Origin: JBOFGK01 sp051649085
GTDB lineage: Bacteria > Bacillota_I > Bacilli_A > UBA3375
Length of the DNA: 25,146 nucleotides
Assembly: GCA_051649085.1 (NCBI GenBank)
Contig: JBOFGK010000061.1
Span: 1 to 25,146, forward strand
Direction of reading: 5' to 3'
Positions 7,227 to 14,998 of the stretch are shown one piece after another; within the stretch, counting starts at the first letter, position 1; each line of letters opens with the position of its first letter. The position numbers and the translations under genes were made by a program. Under the pieces are notes generated by a model. The model was not told where the DNA came from, ran no database searches, and saw only the letters and a list, made by a program, of their open reading frames with translations.

Positions 7227-9078
7227 ATGAATTTAGATGTGAATAATGTACTAACAAATAATGAGATAAAAACGAGAAATGAGGCTTTAAAAATTAATTG
7301 CAAATACAATTAAAAACGTAGATGTAGATCAACTTTTCAAAAATTTTATTGAGCGTGAAAATCAAACAAGTACTGGATTTGAAAATGGAATAGCAATTCC
7401 ACATGCGAAAATTATGAACATTACTGAACCACAAATCGTTGTTTTACGAACAGCGGGTATTGATTGGCCAAGTATGGATGGGAATCCAACGACTTTAATA
7501 ATTGCAATTATTGTTCCAGAAGATTCAGAAAATGAGCATTTACGTATTCTTGGAAATTTAACAAGAAAACTGATGGACAATGAGTTTATTAATTGTTTGA
7601 AAACAGCTGATGCTCAAGAGGTTATCACGGCAATTAAAGGAATTGAAACAAATGAGCAAACTGCTAATGTATCAACTGAAAAGTCAGGAAGTAAATTTTA
7701 TGTAGCAGTAACAAAATGTCCAGTTGGAGTAGCTCATACATTTTTGGCAGCTGAAAAAATTGAAAAAGCTGCACATGCCCTTGGATTTGAAATTAAAGTT
7801 GAAACACAAGGGTCAATTGGAATTGAAAATAAAATAACATTGGAAGATGTAAAACGTGCAGATGGAGTAATTATTGCTGCTGATGTGGAAATTGAAGCTA
7901 AAGAACGATTCAATCAAAAACGTGTGCTAGAAGTGCCGATTAAACGTGCTTTAAAAGATGCTGAATCGATTTTTGCGGAAGTTGATCGTACAGCTTTACA
8001 GAGTGGAAGAGAATCAACAGAAACTTCAGCAGAAGATGTATCAGTTATGAAAGCAATTTTGAATGGAGTTTCACACATGATTCCATATGTAGTTGTTGGA
8101 GGGCTATTAATTGCAATTTCACTTTCTTTTGGTGGACAACCTGGTCCTGATGGACTTGCAATTCCTGAAGGAAGTTTTTGGAATAAGATTTTAGGAATTG
8201 GATCATTTGGATTCACGCTAATGATTCCGATTTTAGCAGGATATATTGCTTATGCAATTGCGGGTCGTGCAGCACTTGCACCGGCAATGATTGGAGCAAT
8301 GGTTGCGAATGATCCAACCTTACTTGGAACAGAAGCTGGAACTGGATTTTTAGGAGCACTTGTAGTCGGAATTATGGCTGGATACTTAGTTAAGTATATT
8401 AATAAAATTAAAGTACCTAAAGACTTAAGAGCGGTAATGCCAATTTTTGTAATTCCAATTATTTGTAGTTTAATAATTAGTTTATCATTTATTTTATTCT
8501 TAGGTTTTCCAATTGGATTATTAATGAATGGTTTAAATGATTCACTAGAATTTTTAGCTAAAAATCAAATAACGATAATTCCTCTTGGAATGCTTTTAGG
8601 GGCAATGGTTGCTTTTGATATGGGTGGTCCAGTTAATAAAACAGCTTTCTTATTTGGTGTAGCTTCAATTGCAGCAGGAGAACCAAAGATTATGGGAGCT
8701 GTGGCAGCAGCAATTGCAGTCCCTCCATTATCAATGGGTCTTGCGACATTATTAGCAAAACCAAAATTCACAGAAGAAGAACGTGCAACAGGATTGGCTG
8801 CGATTTTAATGGGATTAATTGGGATAACTGAAGGAGCAATTCCATTTGCAGCTGAGGATCCAAAACGTGTAATTCCATCAATAATGTTTGGTTCAATGAT
8901 TGCTTCAACATTAGCTTTAATTTTTGGAATTACAAATAATGTACCACATGGTGGTCCAATTGTTGGAGTTTTAGGTGCAACAAACAATTTATTAGTTTAT
9001 TTACTATGTATCGTTGCCGGAACAATTGGTTCAGCCTTAATGGTTATTGCCTTAAAGAAAAAAATCAAATCAAATTAA
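7227..9078 (+). CDS. Second PTS fructose-family EIIABC gene, with a +1 frameshift in the EIIA part
   Basis: Translation should begin at ATG 7227 (AAGGAG at 7216-7221). That frame reads MNLDVNNVLTNNEIKTRNEALK and then stops at a TAA after 28 codons. If one A is removed from the A5 run at 7289-7293, the reading continues as EALKLIANTIKNVDVDQLF and on through IPHAK (EIIA active-site His, codon 7402-7404) to the full EIIB and EIIC. The uninterrupted downstream frame starts at its first ATG only at 7414, past the His, giving 554 residues that lack a working EIIA. EIIB has its Cys in VAVTKCPVGVAHT; EIIC has FDMGGPVNKTAF, TEGAIPFAAEDPKR and PHGGPI. It is a paralogue of the gene at 4405. The shift may be a real mutation, a base-calling slip in a homopolymer, or less likely slippage; the EIIC substrate could be fructose or a related ketose. 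Confidence 0.85.
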
Positions 9079-9119
9079 CCGAATTAAATTAATTACGTTG
9101 ATAAACAGAAAGAATAGTG

Positions 9120-9155
9120 TAAATTAATATAAATTAATATAAATTAATGTAAATA
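9120..9155. repeat. Tandem 10-bp repeat, about 3.6 copies
   Basis: TAAATTAATA repeats at 9120, 9130 and 9140 (the last copy ending in G), then a partial copy. It lies between the EIIABC stop codon and the terminator. It is a simple A/T tandem repeat and is probably variable between strains. Confidence 0.75.
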
Positions 9156-9159
9156 GAAA

Positions 9160-9195
9160 ACAACCAACTTAAATCTCTAGTTGGTTGTCTTTTTT
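9160..9195 (+). terminator. Terminator of the fructose operon, possibly shared with the rnf operon
   Basis: Perfect 10-bp stem ACAACCAACT (9160-9169) with AGTTGGTTGT (9179-9188), 9-nt loop, then CTTTTTT. It sits in the convergent gap between the fructose operon and the minus-strand cyd-rnf operon that ends at 9253. On the minus strand the tail has only TTTTC, so termination in that direction is less certain. Confidence 0.88.
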
Positions 9196-9252
9196 GTTAT
9201 ATGAATAATGATTGTATTTTGTTATTAGTAGTTGTTCTTCAAATATTTATCT

Positions 9253-9543
9253 TTAAATATCAAGTTCTTTAAGTTTTTCTTGTAATACAATACGTTGTTC
9301 TTTTGAGGCTGGTTTACACCCTGCAACAACTGATTCTTTGGCAACAAGTGCTTCAGCCATTGGCATACATCCTGCATGACCGCATGCACCACAATTAAAG
9401 TGTGGAAGTAATTCGTATATCTGTTCGATTCGTGCATCTGGTTCAACATAAAATATTTTTGAACATAAACCGATGATTATTCCTAGAATTACAGAAATTG
9501 CACCAACGACTACGACACTTTGAATAAGATCATTGATCATCAT
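9253..9543 (-). CDS. rnfB: Short RnfB: membrane anchor plus [4Fe-4S] domain, no ferredoxin domain
   Basis: About 96 residues: an N-terminal membrane segment (VVVVGAISVILGIIIGL), then a cluster domain LLPHFNCGACGHAGCMPMAEAL with the pattern C-x2-C-x4-C-x16-C, as in the first half of RnfB/RsxB. In E. coli-type RnfB (about 190 residues) two further [4Fe-4S] ferredoxin clusters follow; here the protein stops just after this domain (ending EKLKELDI). The bases after the stop contain no ferredoxin-like sequence, so it looks naturally short and not broken by a frameshift. The start is one of four successive ATG codons (9549, 9546, 9543, 9540); AAGGAG at 9555-9550 fits the third best. It overlaps the upstream 61-aa gene and is last in the operon. 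Expected role: cytosolic-side electron entry to the Rnf membrane core. Confidence 0.88.
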   Translation of the reverse strand: MMINDLIQSVVVVGAISVILGIIIGLCSKIFYVEPDARIEQIYELLPHFNCGACGHAGCMPMAEALVAKESVVAGCKPASKEQRIVLQEKLKELDI

Positions 9544-9715
9544 CATCATCTCCTTCTGGCATATAATTTGGATTAAGAGCACAATCTGTTTTTGCACAAG
9601 TAGTACAATCTTCTCTAAAATTTGTTAAATCAAATCCTTTTTCAGTTTTATGATTAAAGTAAAATGAGAAAGTGAATAGTACAATTAAAGCACTAATTAA
9701 TAATATAGCTATCAT
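9530..9715 (-). CDS. 61-aa membrane-anchored Cys-motif protein inside the rnf operon
   Basis: One N-terminal membrane helix (residues about 2-20), a basic segment NHKTEKG that predicts a cytoplasmic C-terminus, a CxxCxxxxC motif (C37, C40, C45 in EDCTTCAKTDC), and an acidic tail GDDDDDQ. Its ATG overlaps the rnfA stop by one base (TAATG), and its end overlaps the rnfB start; the (GAT)n run encoding the Asp tail also encodes the rnfB ATG run. The operon position, the uninterrupted frame and the two overlaps argue that it is real. I do not know a named family. Three Cys with this spacing could bind an Fe-S cluster or a metal jointly with a fourth ligand or a partner such as the short RnfB; that is inference. 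Confidence 0.75.
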   Translation of the reverse strand: MIAILLISALIVLFTFSFYFNHKTEKGFDLTNFREDCTTCAKTDCALNPNYMPEGDDDDDQ

Positions 9716-10290
9716 TAGTAAAACCCCGTCATGGCAAGTGCCATCATTCCTGCTGCTAATAATGCAATAGGTACACCTCTAAGCTGGCGTGGGATTGGTG
9801 CTTTGTCCATTTGGACACGCATATATGAGAAAATATAAATAACAGCTGTGTAACCAAATGAAGTTGCAACTGAGAAAATTAACATTTGAACAAAGTCGAA
9901 GTTTCTATCGATATTAAGAACAGCGACTCCTAAAACTGCACAGTTTGTTGTAATTAATGGTAAATAAATTCCTAATGTTCGGTATAAAACAGGAGAAATT
10001 TTCTTAATGAACATTTCAACTATTTGTACTAAACTACTAATTACAAGAATGAAAACAAGTGTTCTTAGATAAGTTAATTCGTATGGTACTAAAACGAAAG
10101 TATATAATGTCCAAGTAACAATTGATGAAAGTGTAATAACAAATAATACACTTAGTCCCATTCCGACTGCTGATTTTTCTTTATTCGAAACTCCAAAGAA
10201 TGAACAAAGTCCTAAAAATTGGGTTAGAATAATGTTTTGCACTAAGAACGCTCCTAGCGCAAAAGCAATTAGATCATAAATAGTTTCCAT
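9715..10290 (-). CDS. rnfA: Rnf electron transport complex subunit A
   Basis: A 191-residue, six-helix membrane protein of the RnfA/NqrE family. Key cysteines are present: C29 (QFLGLCSFFGVS) and C117 (PLITTNCAVLGVAVLN). In NqrD/NqrE and RnfE/RnfA complexes these half-helix cysteines jointly hold an intramembrane [2Fe-2S] cluster that passes electrons across the membrane. The ATG overlaps the rnfE stop by one base and AAAGGAG precedes it. Order and overlap (rnfE-rnfA) match an intact Rnf core. RnfA and RnfE are homologous to each other and inserted in opposite orientation; the EVR-like and topology cues plus operon order support this assignment. Confidence 0.95.
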   Translation of the reverse strand: METIYDLIAFALGAFLVQNIILTQFLGLCSFFGVSNKEKSAVGMGLSVLFVITLSSIVTWTLYTFVLVPYELTYLRTLVFILVISSLVQIVEMFIKKISPVLYRTLGIYLPLITTNCAVLGVAVLNIDRNFDFVQMLIFSVATSFGYTAVIYIFSYMRVQMDKAPIPRQLRGVPIALLAAGMMALAMTGFY

Positions 10291-10892
10291 TAGCCTCTCC
10301 TTTTGCTTTTCGCACGTACTTCATTGAAAATCCAAGCAAGAATTCCGAAAGCGATAAATGCTCCAGTTGGTGTTGTAAAAAGTTCCATCGGTTCACTTCC
10401 ACCAAAAATTGTTTCACCAAAAAGCTTACCAGTTCCGATTAATTCTCTAACTGCACCAAGTACAAGTAAACTTAAGGCAAATGCTGCTCCCATTGTTAAA
10501 CCATCAACTGCGGATTTTCCAACTGTGTTTGAACTTGCAAAGGCTTCAGCACGTCCAAGAATTAGACAATTTACAACAATAAGTGGTAAGAAAATTCCAA
10601 GTTGATCATAAATTGTTGGAACATACGTACGTAAAACCATTTCTGTAATTGTCACAAAGGTTGCAATGATAGTAATGTAGACAGGAATACGGACTTCATT
10701 TGGAACAACTTTTCTAATCATTGAAACAATAATATTTGAAAGTGTCAGTACAAAGATAACACTTATTCCCATCCAAAAGGCACTTGCAACTGAACTAGTT
10801 GTTCCAAGTGTTGGACAAAGAGCTAAAAAGGAAACAAACGTTGGATTTTCATCGAAAACAGCAGTTTTTAAACGTGTAATAAAATAATTCAT
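10290..10892 (-). CDS. rnfE: Rnf electron transport complex subunit E
   Basis: A 200-residue membrane protein of the RnfE/NqrD family. The N-terminal block ENPTFVSFLALCPTLGTTSS contains C26, and FLPLIVVNCLILGRAEAF contains C109, the two cysteines expected for the shared intramembrane [2Fe-2S] cluster with RnfA. The GRAEAFA motif is characteristic of this subunit. The C-terminus is basic (RAKSKRRG). Start and stop each overlap a neighbour by one base (TAATG), giving strict translational coupling with rnfG upstream and rnfA downstream. Confidence 0.95.
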   Translation of the reverse strand: MNYFITRLKTAVFDENPTFVSFLALCPTLGTTSSVASAFWMGISVIFVLTLSNIIVSMIRKVVPNEVRIPVYITIIATFVTITEMVLRTYVPTIYDQLGIFLPLIVVNCLILGRAEAFASSNTVGKSAVDGLTMGAAFALSLLVLGAVRELIGTGKLFGETIFGGSEPMELFTTPTGAFIAFGILAWIFNEVRAKSKRRG

Positions 10893-11431
10893 TATTTAAC
10901 CCCCTGTAAAAAATCTGCCGATGAATCAGCAACCGCTTGATTAACAGCGCTTGTTGACATAGTAGCTCCTGTGATTGTATCAACGCTTACTTTTCCAGCT
11001 TTTTGCCCATAAAAAGCTTTTTGATAATCAGGTGTGTCAATTACATCTCCAATACCTGTTGTTTCATAACTTTTGATAACATCCATGTTTTGAAGTGTTC
11101 CATCTTCTTTATAAGAAATAAGTAATTCAATTCCTGAACTGTTTTTCCCAATAGTTTTTGTTTGATAAACAAAATAGATTTCTGACTTATCACCGGCTGG
11201 AACATCAACTTTAAATAAATTGATTAATGATGGTTTAGTAAAATCTTTAGATGTTTTGATAATTTCAATATTTTGTGCATTTGGATACAATGTTTTGATT
11301 GCTGTATCTGTTTCAATTTTTGTTCTAGCTTCTAAAACGGGATTTGTTGTTGTATAAACCACGGTAATTAAACCCGTACAAATAATTGTAGCTAAAGTTA
11401 GAACAAATGTTGACTTAACAATTTTAACCAT
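10892..11431 (-). CDS. rnfG: Rnf complex subunit G, FMN-binding
   Basis: 179 residues from ATG 11431 (GGAGGTA at 11441-11435), the best-supported start although the frame stays open further upstream inside rnfD. A single N-terminal membrane helix (about 8-28) anchors an extracytoplasmic FMN-binding domain. The flavinylation motif is DTITGATMST, with Thr157 as the expected covalent FMN site (S/T-GAT motif used by ApbE). The ETTGIGDVIDT segment matches the ETPGLG-type motif of this family. The start overlaps the rnfD end by 8 bases. No apbE flavin transferase gene is in the window, so it must be encoded elsewhere if the FMN is attached. Confidence 0.94.
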   Translation of the reverse strand: MVKIVKSTFVLTLATIICTGLITVVYTTTNPVLEARTKIETDTAIKTLYPNAQNIEIIKTSKDFTKPSLINLFKVDVPAGDKSEIYFVYQTKTIGKNSSGIELLISYKEDGTLQNMDVIKSYETTGIGDVIDTPDYQKAFYGQKAGKVSVDTITGATMSTSAVNQAVADSSADFLQGVK

Positions 11432-12698
11432 GAATACCTCCAATAAAGTAAAATGCTGTTTCAGCTGCTTTTTCAGTATCCATAAAATTAATAAATAGTG
11501 CAAATCCAACTGCAATTACAATCATTAAACCAATCTTTAAGATTTGTGGTTTACGGATTTCATCAGCACTTTTAATATTAATAAGTGGAGTTAACATATT
11601 TGCGAAAAGAACAGCGTATAAAAGACCTAAAGTTGTTGCTGCTAAAAAATTAATGTAAAGCCCTGCAAAAGCAATTATTATTCCATAAATTACAAGTCCC
11701 ATTTTTTTCTTAGGTGCAGTAAAAGGTTCGCATGCAGTAAAGAAAATAATAAATAAATTTGTTACTGATAGTAAGTAAAAAATAATATTTATATATGGGT
11801 AATTACCAAATGTTGCAAGTGTCAATAAGATAACACTAATAAATGCAATAATAGTTACGGGGATAGTAATCGGTAATACACGTCTATAGACTAAATAGGC
11901 AATGATTGGAATTAAAACAAAGAATGGTACGGCACCAAGCATGTATAACGATTGAGAATTAAATAAATCTAAAATTTGCATTGGAGAATCGCTTACTCCA
12001 GCATTTGTCAACATTTCTTGAATTGCTAGATTACTTTGTGAAAAAACAATTTGTAATGGATCGCCAGCAGCGTTTAATATCGTATTTGTGACATCACCTG
12101 CTTCTGAGGCAACATCTGAAGCACCACTAACAGTATCCGCAACAAAATTAGTTCCGCCAGCACTTGCAATTGCCTGTGTTTGCGCTGGAAAGAAATAAAG
12201 CAATGTTTTATCAAATAAAACAGAACTTGTAAGTTTTGCATGCATTTGGTCAGGCCAAGCTGCTTGAGCAAAAATTCTTGCTCCAACAGCCGCATTAAAG
12301 ACATTGAATGAATATCCACCAAATGCATTTCTAACAATGAAAACACCAAATACTGTTGCAACACTTGTTGCAAACAAAGAAGTTCCGACAGGTAATAGTA
12401 ATGCAAATACTAAACCTGTAATAATCGGATAACTTGTATGGCACATTTCTAGAGCAGTTTTATGATCTACTTTACGAAAAACTCGAAAAAAGATTAATTC
12501 ACTTTGCCAAGCTACTATAATTGCGACAACAATAATTGCTAAAGTTTTAATTCCAAATGCTACATTCATATAAGTGTTGAACCCAACCGAGCAAACGGCT
12601 AAGAATATTAATGCGTTTCTAATATAGCGAATTGCATCTTCAGGATCGTTATACTTTTCTATTTGGGAGAAAGCATCTTTCGCTAGTTTAATTTTCAT
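11424..12698 (-). CDS. rnfD: Rnf complex subunit D
   Basis: 424 residues from ATG 12698, preceded by GGGGTGA; an in-frame GTG at 12707 overlaps that site and is less likely. It is a multi-helix membrane protein of the RnfD/NqrB family: SYPIITGLVFALLLP, VRNAFGGYSFNVFNAAVGARIF and a C-terminal helical bundle are typical. The flavinylation site, normally (D/G)xxSGAT, reads DTVSGAS here (Ser191-Ser194), so the FMN acceptor Thr is replaced by Ser. The loop that follows is Ala/Asp/Glu-rich (ASEAGDVTNT). It overlaps cydB by 11 bases, which ties the Rnf genes to cytochrome bd, and overlaps rnfG by 8. Confidence 0.94.
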   Translation of the reverse strand: MKIKLAKDAFSQIEKYNDPEDAIRYIRNALIFLAVCSVGFNTYMNVAFGIKTLAIIVVAIIVAWQSELIFFRVFRKVDHKTALEMCHTSYPIITGLVFALLLPVGTSLFATSVATVFGVFIVRNAFGGYSFNVFNAAVGARIFAQAAWPDQMHAKLTSSVLFDKTLLYFFPAQTQAIASAGGTNFVADTVSGASDVASEAGDVTNTILNAAGDPLQIVFSQSNLAIQEMLTNAGVSDSPMQILDLFNSQSLYMLGAVPFFVLIPIIAYLVYRRVLPITIPVTIIAFISVILLTLATFGNYPYINIIFYLLSVTNLFIIFFTACEPFTAPKKKMGLVIYGIIIAFAGLYINFLAATTLGLLYAVLFANMLTPLINIKSADEIRKPQILKIGLMIVIAVGFALFINFMDTEKAAETAFYFIGGIHG

Positions 12699-13713
12699 GT
12701 ATGTCACCCCAGTATTTTATATATTTAAATAATTGATAAGCAATCACGATTGGTAAAAAGATTAATGTTGCAATCATCATGATTTGTAAAGGCATTGTTG
12801 TTGCAGCTGCATCAACAATTAATAAACTGCTCGCTTTATCAGTAGTTGACAAGACAATGTATGGGAAGCTTGCAGAAAACCCTGTAAAAATATACATTAG
12901 TGTTGCTAAACTTAATGAGATAAAAGCTAATACTGCTCTTTTCGACCAAACCAAACCAATTGTGATAATAGCTAAGGAAATAGCAAGGAATGGTAAAGCG
13001 TAGAAAATAGGTGCACTTGTGTATAAATCATCTGAAAAAGATTCGTATTGAAGATTGAAAACAATCATCAAGAAAATTAAAACTAGTGTTCCAACAACAA
13101 TTGCCCATTTAGCAACTGAGAAAAATTTGTTTGTGATTTCTGTTGAAGTGTTGATTGTTAAAAATAAATATCCTTGAACAAGTGCGAATAGGACAAACAT
13201 GACACCTCCAGCAAGTCCTGCTGGTGAAAAGATAGCAATAAATGAAAAGAAAGTATCGTTCATTGTTCCATTACTTATTGGTAATCCTGTAAAAAGATTT
13301 GTCAAATAAGTACCAACAACTAAGATTAAAACTAAACTTGAAATTGCCCATGTATACTTCATAATTTTTTGCATTTTCTTATTATCTGTCTTGTAAATTA
13401 ATTCAATTGATAGGCCTCTGAAAATAATACAATAAAGTAATAAGAAAATTGGAATATATAACGCTGTTAAAGTAGTAGCATAAGCATTTGGAAATGTTGC
13501 AAACAACCCACCAATTGCTAAAATTAACCAAACTTGAATACCATCCCAATGGGTTCCAATGATTGCGTTAAATTTTTTATAACGACTTTCATCATCTAAA
13601 AATTTAAGACCAAGCATTCCAGCCCCTGTAACGAACATTTCTTGAATTACATAAATTGCCCAAACAAGTGCTAAGGCGAAAAACCAAAAATTGGCTAAAA
13701 AAGTATGACTCAT
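12688..13713 (-). CDS. cydB: Cytochrome bd quinol oxidase subunit II (copy 1, rnf-linked)
   Basis: 341 residues, multi-helix membrane protein. The N-terminal region LANFWFFALALVWAIYVIQE and the GTHWDGIQVWLILAIGGLFATFP block are hallmarks of CydB; STTDKASSLLIVDAA near the C-terminus is the usual late motif. CydB supports CydA in quinol oxidation and O2 reduction. Its ATG shares one base with the cydA stop and its end overlaps rnfD by 11 bases. It is a paralogue of the gene at 15141 (similar throughout by eye). No cydCD heme-exporter/assembly genes are in the window. Confidence 0.96.
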   Translation of the reverse strand: MSHTFLANFWFFALALVWAIYVIQEMFVTGAGMLGLKFLDDESRYKKFNAIIGTHWDGIQVWLILAIGGLFATFPNAYATTLTALYIPIFLLLYCIIFRGLSIELIYKTDNKKMQKIMKYTWAISSLVLILVVGTYLTNLFTGLPISNGTMNDTFFSFIAIFSPAGLAGGVMFVLFALVQGYLFLTINTSTEITNKFFSVAKWAIVVGTLVLIFLMIVFNLQYESFSDDLYTSAPIFYALPFLAISLAIITIGLVWSKRAVLAFISLSLATLMYIFTGFSASFPYIVLSTTDKASSLLIVDAAATTMPLQIMMIATLIFLPIVIAYQLFKYIKYWGDIHEN

Positions 13714-14963
13714 TATTTACCTCCCTTTGGATTAGTGTATTTAATATCAAGTATTTTTATATCAGCTTGTTTTTTCGATAAATAGAAGATTACGAAAAAT
13801 AATACAGCGTATAATAAACAAGTTAAAATAATTGAGAACCAAACGACACTGACAGGAACTTGACTTATTGCGTTTTTAGTTGGCATTAGACCATAAACAA
13901 CCCAAGGTTGACGTCCAGATTCAGCAATAAACCACCCTGCCAAAATTGCGATATAAGGTGTAATCAAAGTCCATAAATAAATCTTCTTCATTGTAGCCGA
14001 TTGCATGTAACGTTTATGCAAGACAATTGTTAAAAACGAAAAGATAATAAAGAATGTACCTAGTCCAACCATGATTAAAAATCCAATGTTCACAGCTTGA
14101 ACAAGTGCTTCCCTCATCGGTTGTGTATCGATACCTGTTTCTTGAACAAGTTTCGTTGTTTCGGCAGCATAGCCCTGATAATTTCCAAGAAAGGCATTAA
14201 ATTTAGCTGGATTAATTTCCATAATAAATCGCATATATCTTTCACCAATAATTGGAAGTAAAAGTGAAGATACAAATGCAACTTTTGCTGCTGTTTTTGA
14301 AGCAATACCATGAATTTCAATTTCTTCTTCAGAAATATCACTTTTAAGTAATTTATATGATGAAACTGCTAAAACAAAGAATGCCCCTAATAAACATGCA
14401 GCAACGACTGTATGAAGTAACATATACCAAACATAAGGGTTAGTTAAAACTGCAACTAAATCGGTTAAGATAACTCGACTTCCATCAGCTGCTAATTCAA
14501 ATCCAACTGGATTTTGCATGAAACCATTGGCTGTAATTATCCATAATGATGAAATTGAAGTTCCCAATAAGATTAGTAAAGCAGTGATCATTCTAAACTT
14601 TGGAGTCATTTTATGTCTTCGGAAAACAAAAATTCCTGTGAAAGTTGATTCCAAGAAAAAGGCAATTAATGCTTCCAAGGCAAGTGGTGTACCAAATACA
14701 TCACCCATGAATTTTGAATATTCACCCCAGTTTGTTCCAAATTGGATACTCATTGCAATTCCGGTAACAATTCCGATTGCATAATTAACGATGAATAAAT
14801 TTCCATAAAAATCAGCTAACTTTCGATAGCGATCATCTTTTGTACGATTGTGTTTAATTTCGTAGATTGCCACAAGCAAGATTATTCCAATTGACATGGG
14901 AACAAAAATGAAGTGAAAACCAACAGTAAGTGCAAACTGCACACGACTCAATATTTCTAACAT
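13713..14963 (-). CDS. cydA: Cytochrome bd quinol oxidase subunit I (copy 1, rnf-linked)
   Basis: 416 residues. Heme ligands and proton-path residues are visible: His17 (ALTVGFHFIFVP, equivalent of E. coli His19), His184 (YMLLHTVVAACLLG), Met298 (FLIMVGLGTF), and Glu98/Glu105 in PLALEALIAFFLEST. GTNWGEYSKFMGDVFG and AGWFIAESGRQPWVVYGL are family signatures. It is much shorter than the E. coli protein (522), so it is of the short Q-loop type common in Gram-positives. AAGGAGA precedes the ATG, and an extended -10 promoter lies at 14999-15007. It is the first gene of an eight-gene operon running through rnfB at 9253. Confidence 0.97.
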   Translation of the reverse strand: MLEILSRVQFALTVGFHFIFVPMSIGIILLVAIYEIKHNRTKDDRYRKLADFYGNLFIVNYAIGIVTGIAMSIQFGTNWGEYSKFMGDVFGTPLALEALIAFFLESTFTGIFVFRRHKMTPKFRMITALLILLGTSISSLWIITANGFMQNPVGFELAADGSRVILTDLVAVLTNPYVWYMLLHTVVAACLLGAFFVLAVSSYKLLKSDISEEEIEIHGIASKTAAKVAFVSSLLLPIIGERYMRFIMEINPAKFNAFLGNYQGYAAETTKLVQETGIDTQPMREALVQAVNIGFLIMVGLGTFFIIFSFLTIVLHKRYMQSATMKKIYLWTLITPYIAILAGWFIAESGRQPWVVYGLMPTKNAISQVPVSVVWFSIILTCLLYAVLFFVIFYLSKKQADIKILDIKYTNPKGGK

Positions 14964-14998
14964 ATTTATCTCCTTATTTTTTCTAAAGCCTACCTTAT

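Noticed and set aside
8565..8987. 140-codon minus-strand frame inside the second EIIABC gene
   Set aside because: Its composition (Pro/Ala/Ile-rich) is that of the reverse complement of a membrane protein; the plus-strand PTS motifs are unambiguous.
9079..9252. Remnant of the missing RnfB ferredoxin domain downstream of the rnfB stop
   Set aside because: Reading all three minus-strand frames past 9253 gives no CxxCxxC pattern, only AT-rich sequence, a tandem repeat and the terminator.
9225..9449. Minus-strand open frame overlapping the 3' end of rnfB
   Set aside because: It is a shadow of rnfB in another frame, without a ribosome binding site or domain.
14114..14341. 75-codon minus-strand frame inside cydA copy 1
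   Set aside because: It lies in an alternative frame of a well-supported cydA gene and has low-complexity Leu/Lys/Gln composition.
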